Part shown: in pieces, positions 63,861 to 64,000 of the stretch
Position numbering within the stretch: the stretch's first letter is position 1
Layout of the letters: each line of letters starts with the position of its first letter
Assembly: GCA_030442055.1 (NCBI GenBank)
Contig: JAUJEB010000007.1
Span: forward strand, 541,001-605,000
DNA from: Agaribacillus aureus
GTDB taxonomy: Bacteria > Bacteroidota > Bacteroidia > Cytophagales > Cyclobacteriaceae
Direction of reading: 5' to 3'
Length of the DNA stretch: 64,000 bases
Notes under the pieces: model-generated
Database searches by the model: none
What the model saw: only the letters and a program-made list of their open reading frames with translations
Told to the model about the DNA's origin: nothing
Position numbers and translations under genes: made by a program

Positions 63861-64000
63861 CAACCGCTTTGGGAGGGAATGATGATAAGAGAGGGGATTG
63901 TGAGATAGAAAAGCAGGTGTAGAATGGTACTGAAGGTGGTATTATTTTGCAACGATTAGATGTTTAAACAAAAGAGTTTGGACGTTTAAAAAAGTTCTTT
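63861..64000 (+). other. putative leader of a 16S rRNA operon (cut by window end)
   Basis: After the strong promoter there is no start codon with a good frame. The last bases, AAAAAAGTTCTTT, are the kind of word I know from Bacteroidota leaders a few hundred bases before 16S rRNA (AAAGTTCTTTGA). The 16S gene itself would start beyond the window, so this is an expectation rather than an observation. Confidence 0.5.

Overview
The window looks like chromosomal DNA of a Bacteroidota bacterium, most likely of the Cytophagales (Fulvivirga/Cyclobacteria-like). The support is SusC/SusD proteins with an ECF sigma/FecR pair, C-terminal type IX secretion (T9SS) sorting domains, housekeeping orders ybbR-like–coaE and rpmH–rnpA–ctpA, Bacteroidota-only families (DUF2480, DUF6146, DUF6671) and several exact TTG-N19-TAnnTTTG promoters. 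Genus is not resolvable by eye. No CRISPR array, prophage or intact insertion sequence was seen.

Left part (1–32 kb). The end of a YbbR-like gene and coaE are followed by a thioredoxin-like protein, a YpsA/MoCo-like protein, a sulfatase and a 961-residue FAD/Fe-S dehydrogenase. Next is a MarR-type regulator with four C-terminal cysteines and a three-gene operon (exported protein, DUF2024, Rof) carrying a 25-bp palindrome upstream. An azoR–AhpD-like–DoxX operon is divergent from a MocR/PdxR-type regulator, with repeated TGGNCTAT half-sites between them and again downstream of the regulator gene. A five-gene operon then encodes a group III truncated globin and an unusual cbb3-type heme-copper reductase. 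It is followed by the di-iron repair protein Ric, a Crp/Fnr regulator and a sodium symporter. The globin and ric promoters share a 16-bp Crp/Fnr-like palindrome, so this block looks like a nitric oxide or low-oxygen response unit. Secreted proteins follow: an M43 protease, a ThuA/sugar dehydrogenase/cytochrome c fusion, lipoproteins and a vanadium haloperoxidase.

Middle part (32.4–50.3 kb). A decayed tRNA-His copy, with its 3' half conserved, lies at 32.4 kb. The intact tRNA-His, with its own promoter, lies at 50.2 kb in the same orientation. This is the geometry left by an element integrated at the 3' end of a tRNA gene. Between them lie a SusC/SusD locus with sigma factor, FecR and two discoidin-type lipoproteins, and then an AT-rich stretch. 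That stretch holds a propeller lipoprotein, a WG-repeat protein, a DUF3050 protein, a DUF6671 protein and a second dihydroorotase-like protein lacking the metal-bridging lysine. A roughly 115–130-bp direct repeat brackets the last four genes.

Right part (50.3–64 kb). Ordinary housekeeping genes: dihydroorotase, a DEAD-box helicase, an M28 peptidase, glycine dehydrogenase, an M61 peptidase, rpmH, rnpA, a CtpA-type protease, tsaB and a DUF2480 protein. The window ends inside what appears to be the leader of a ribosomal RNA operon, with a consensus promoter at 63.83 kb.
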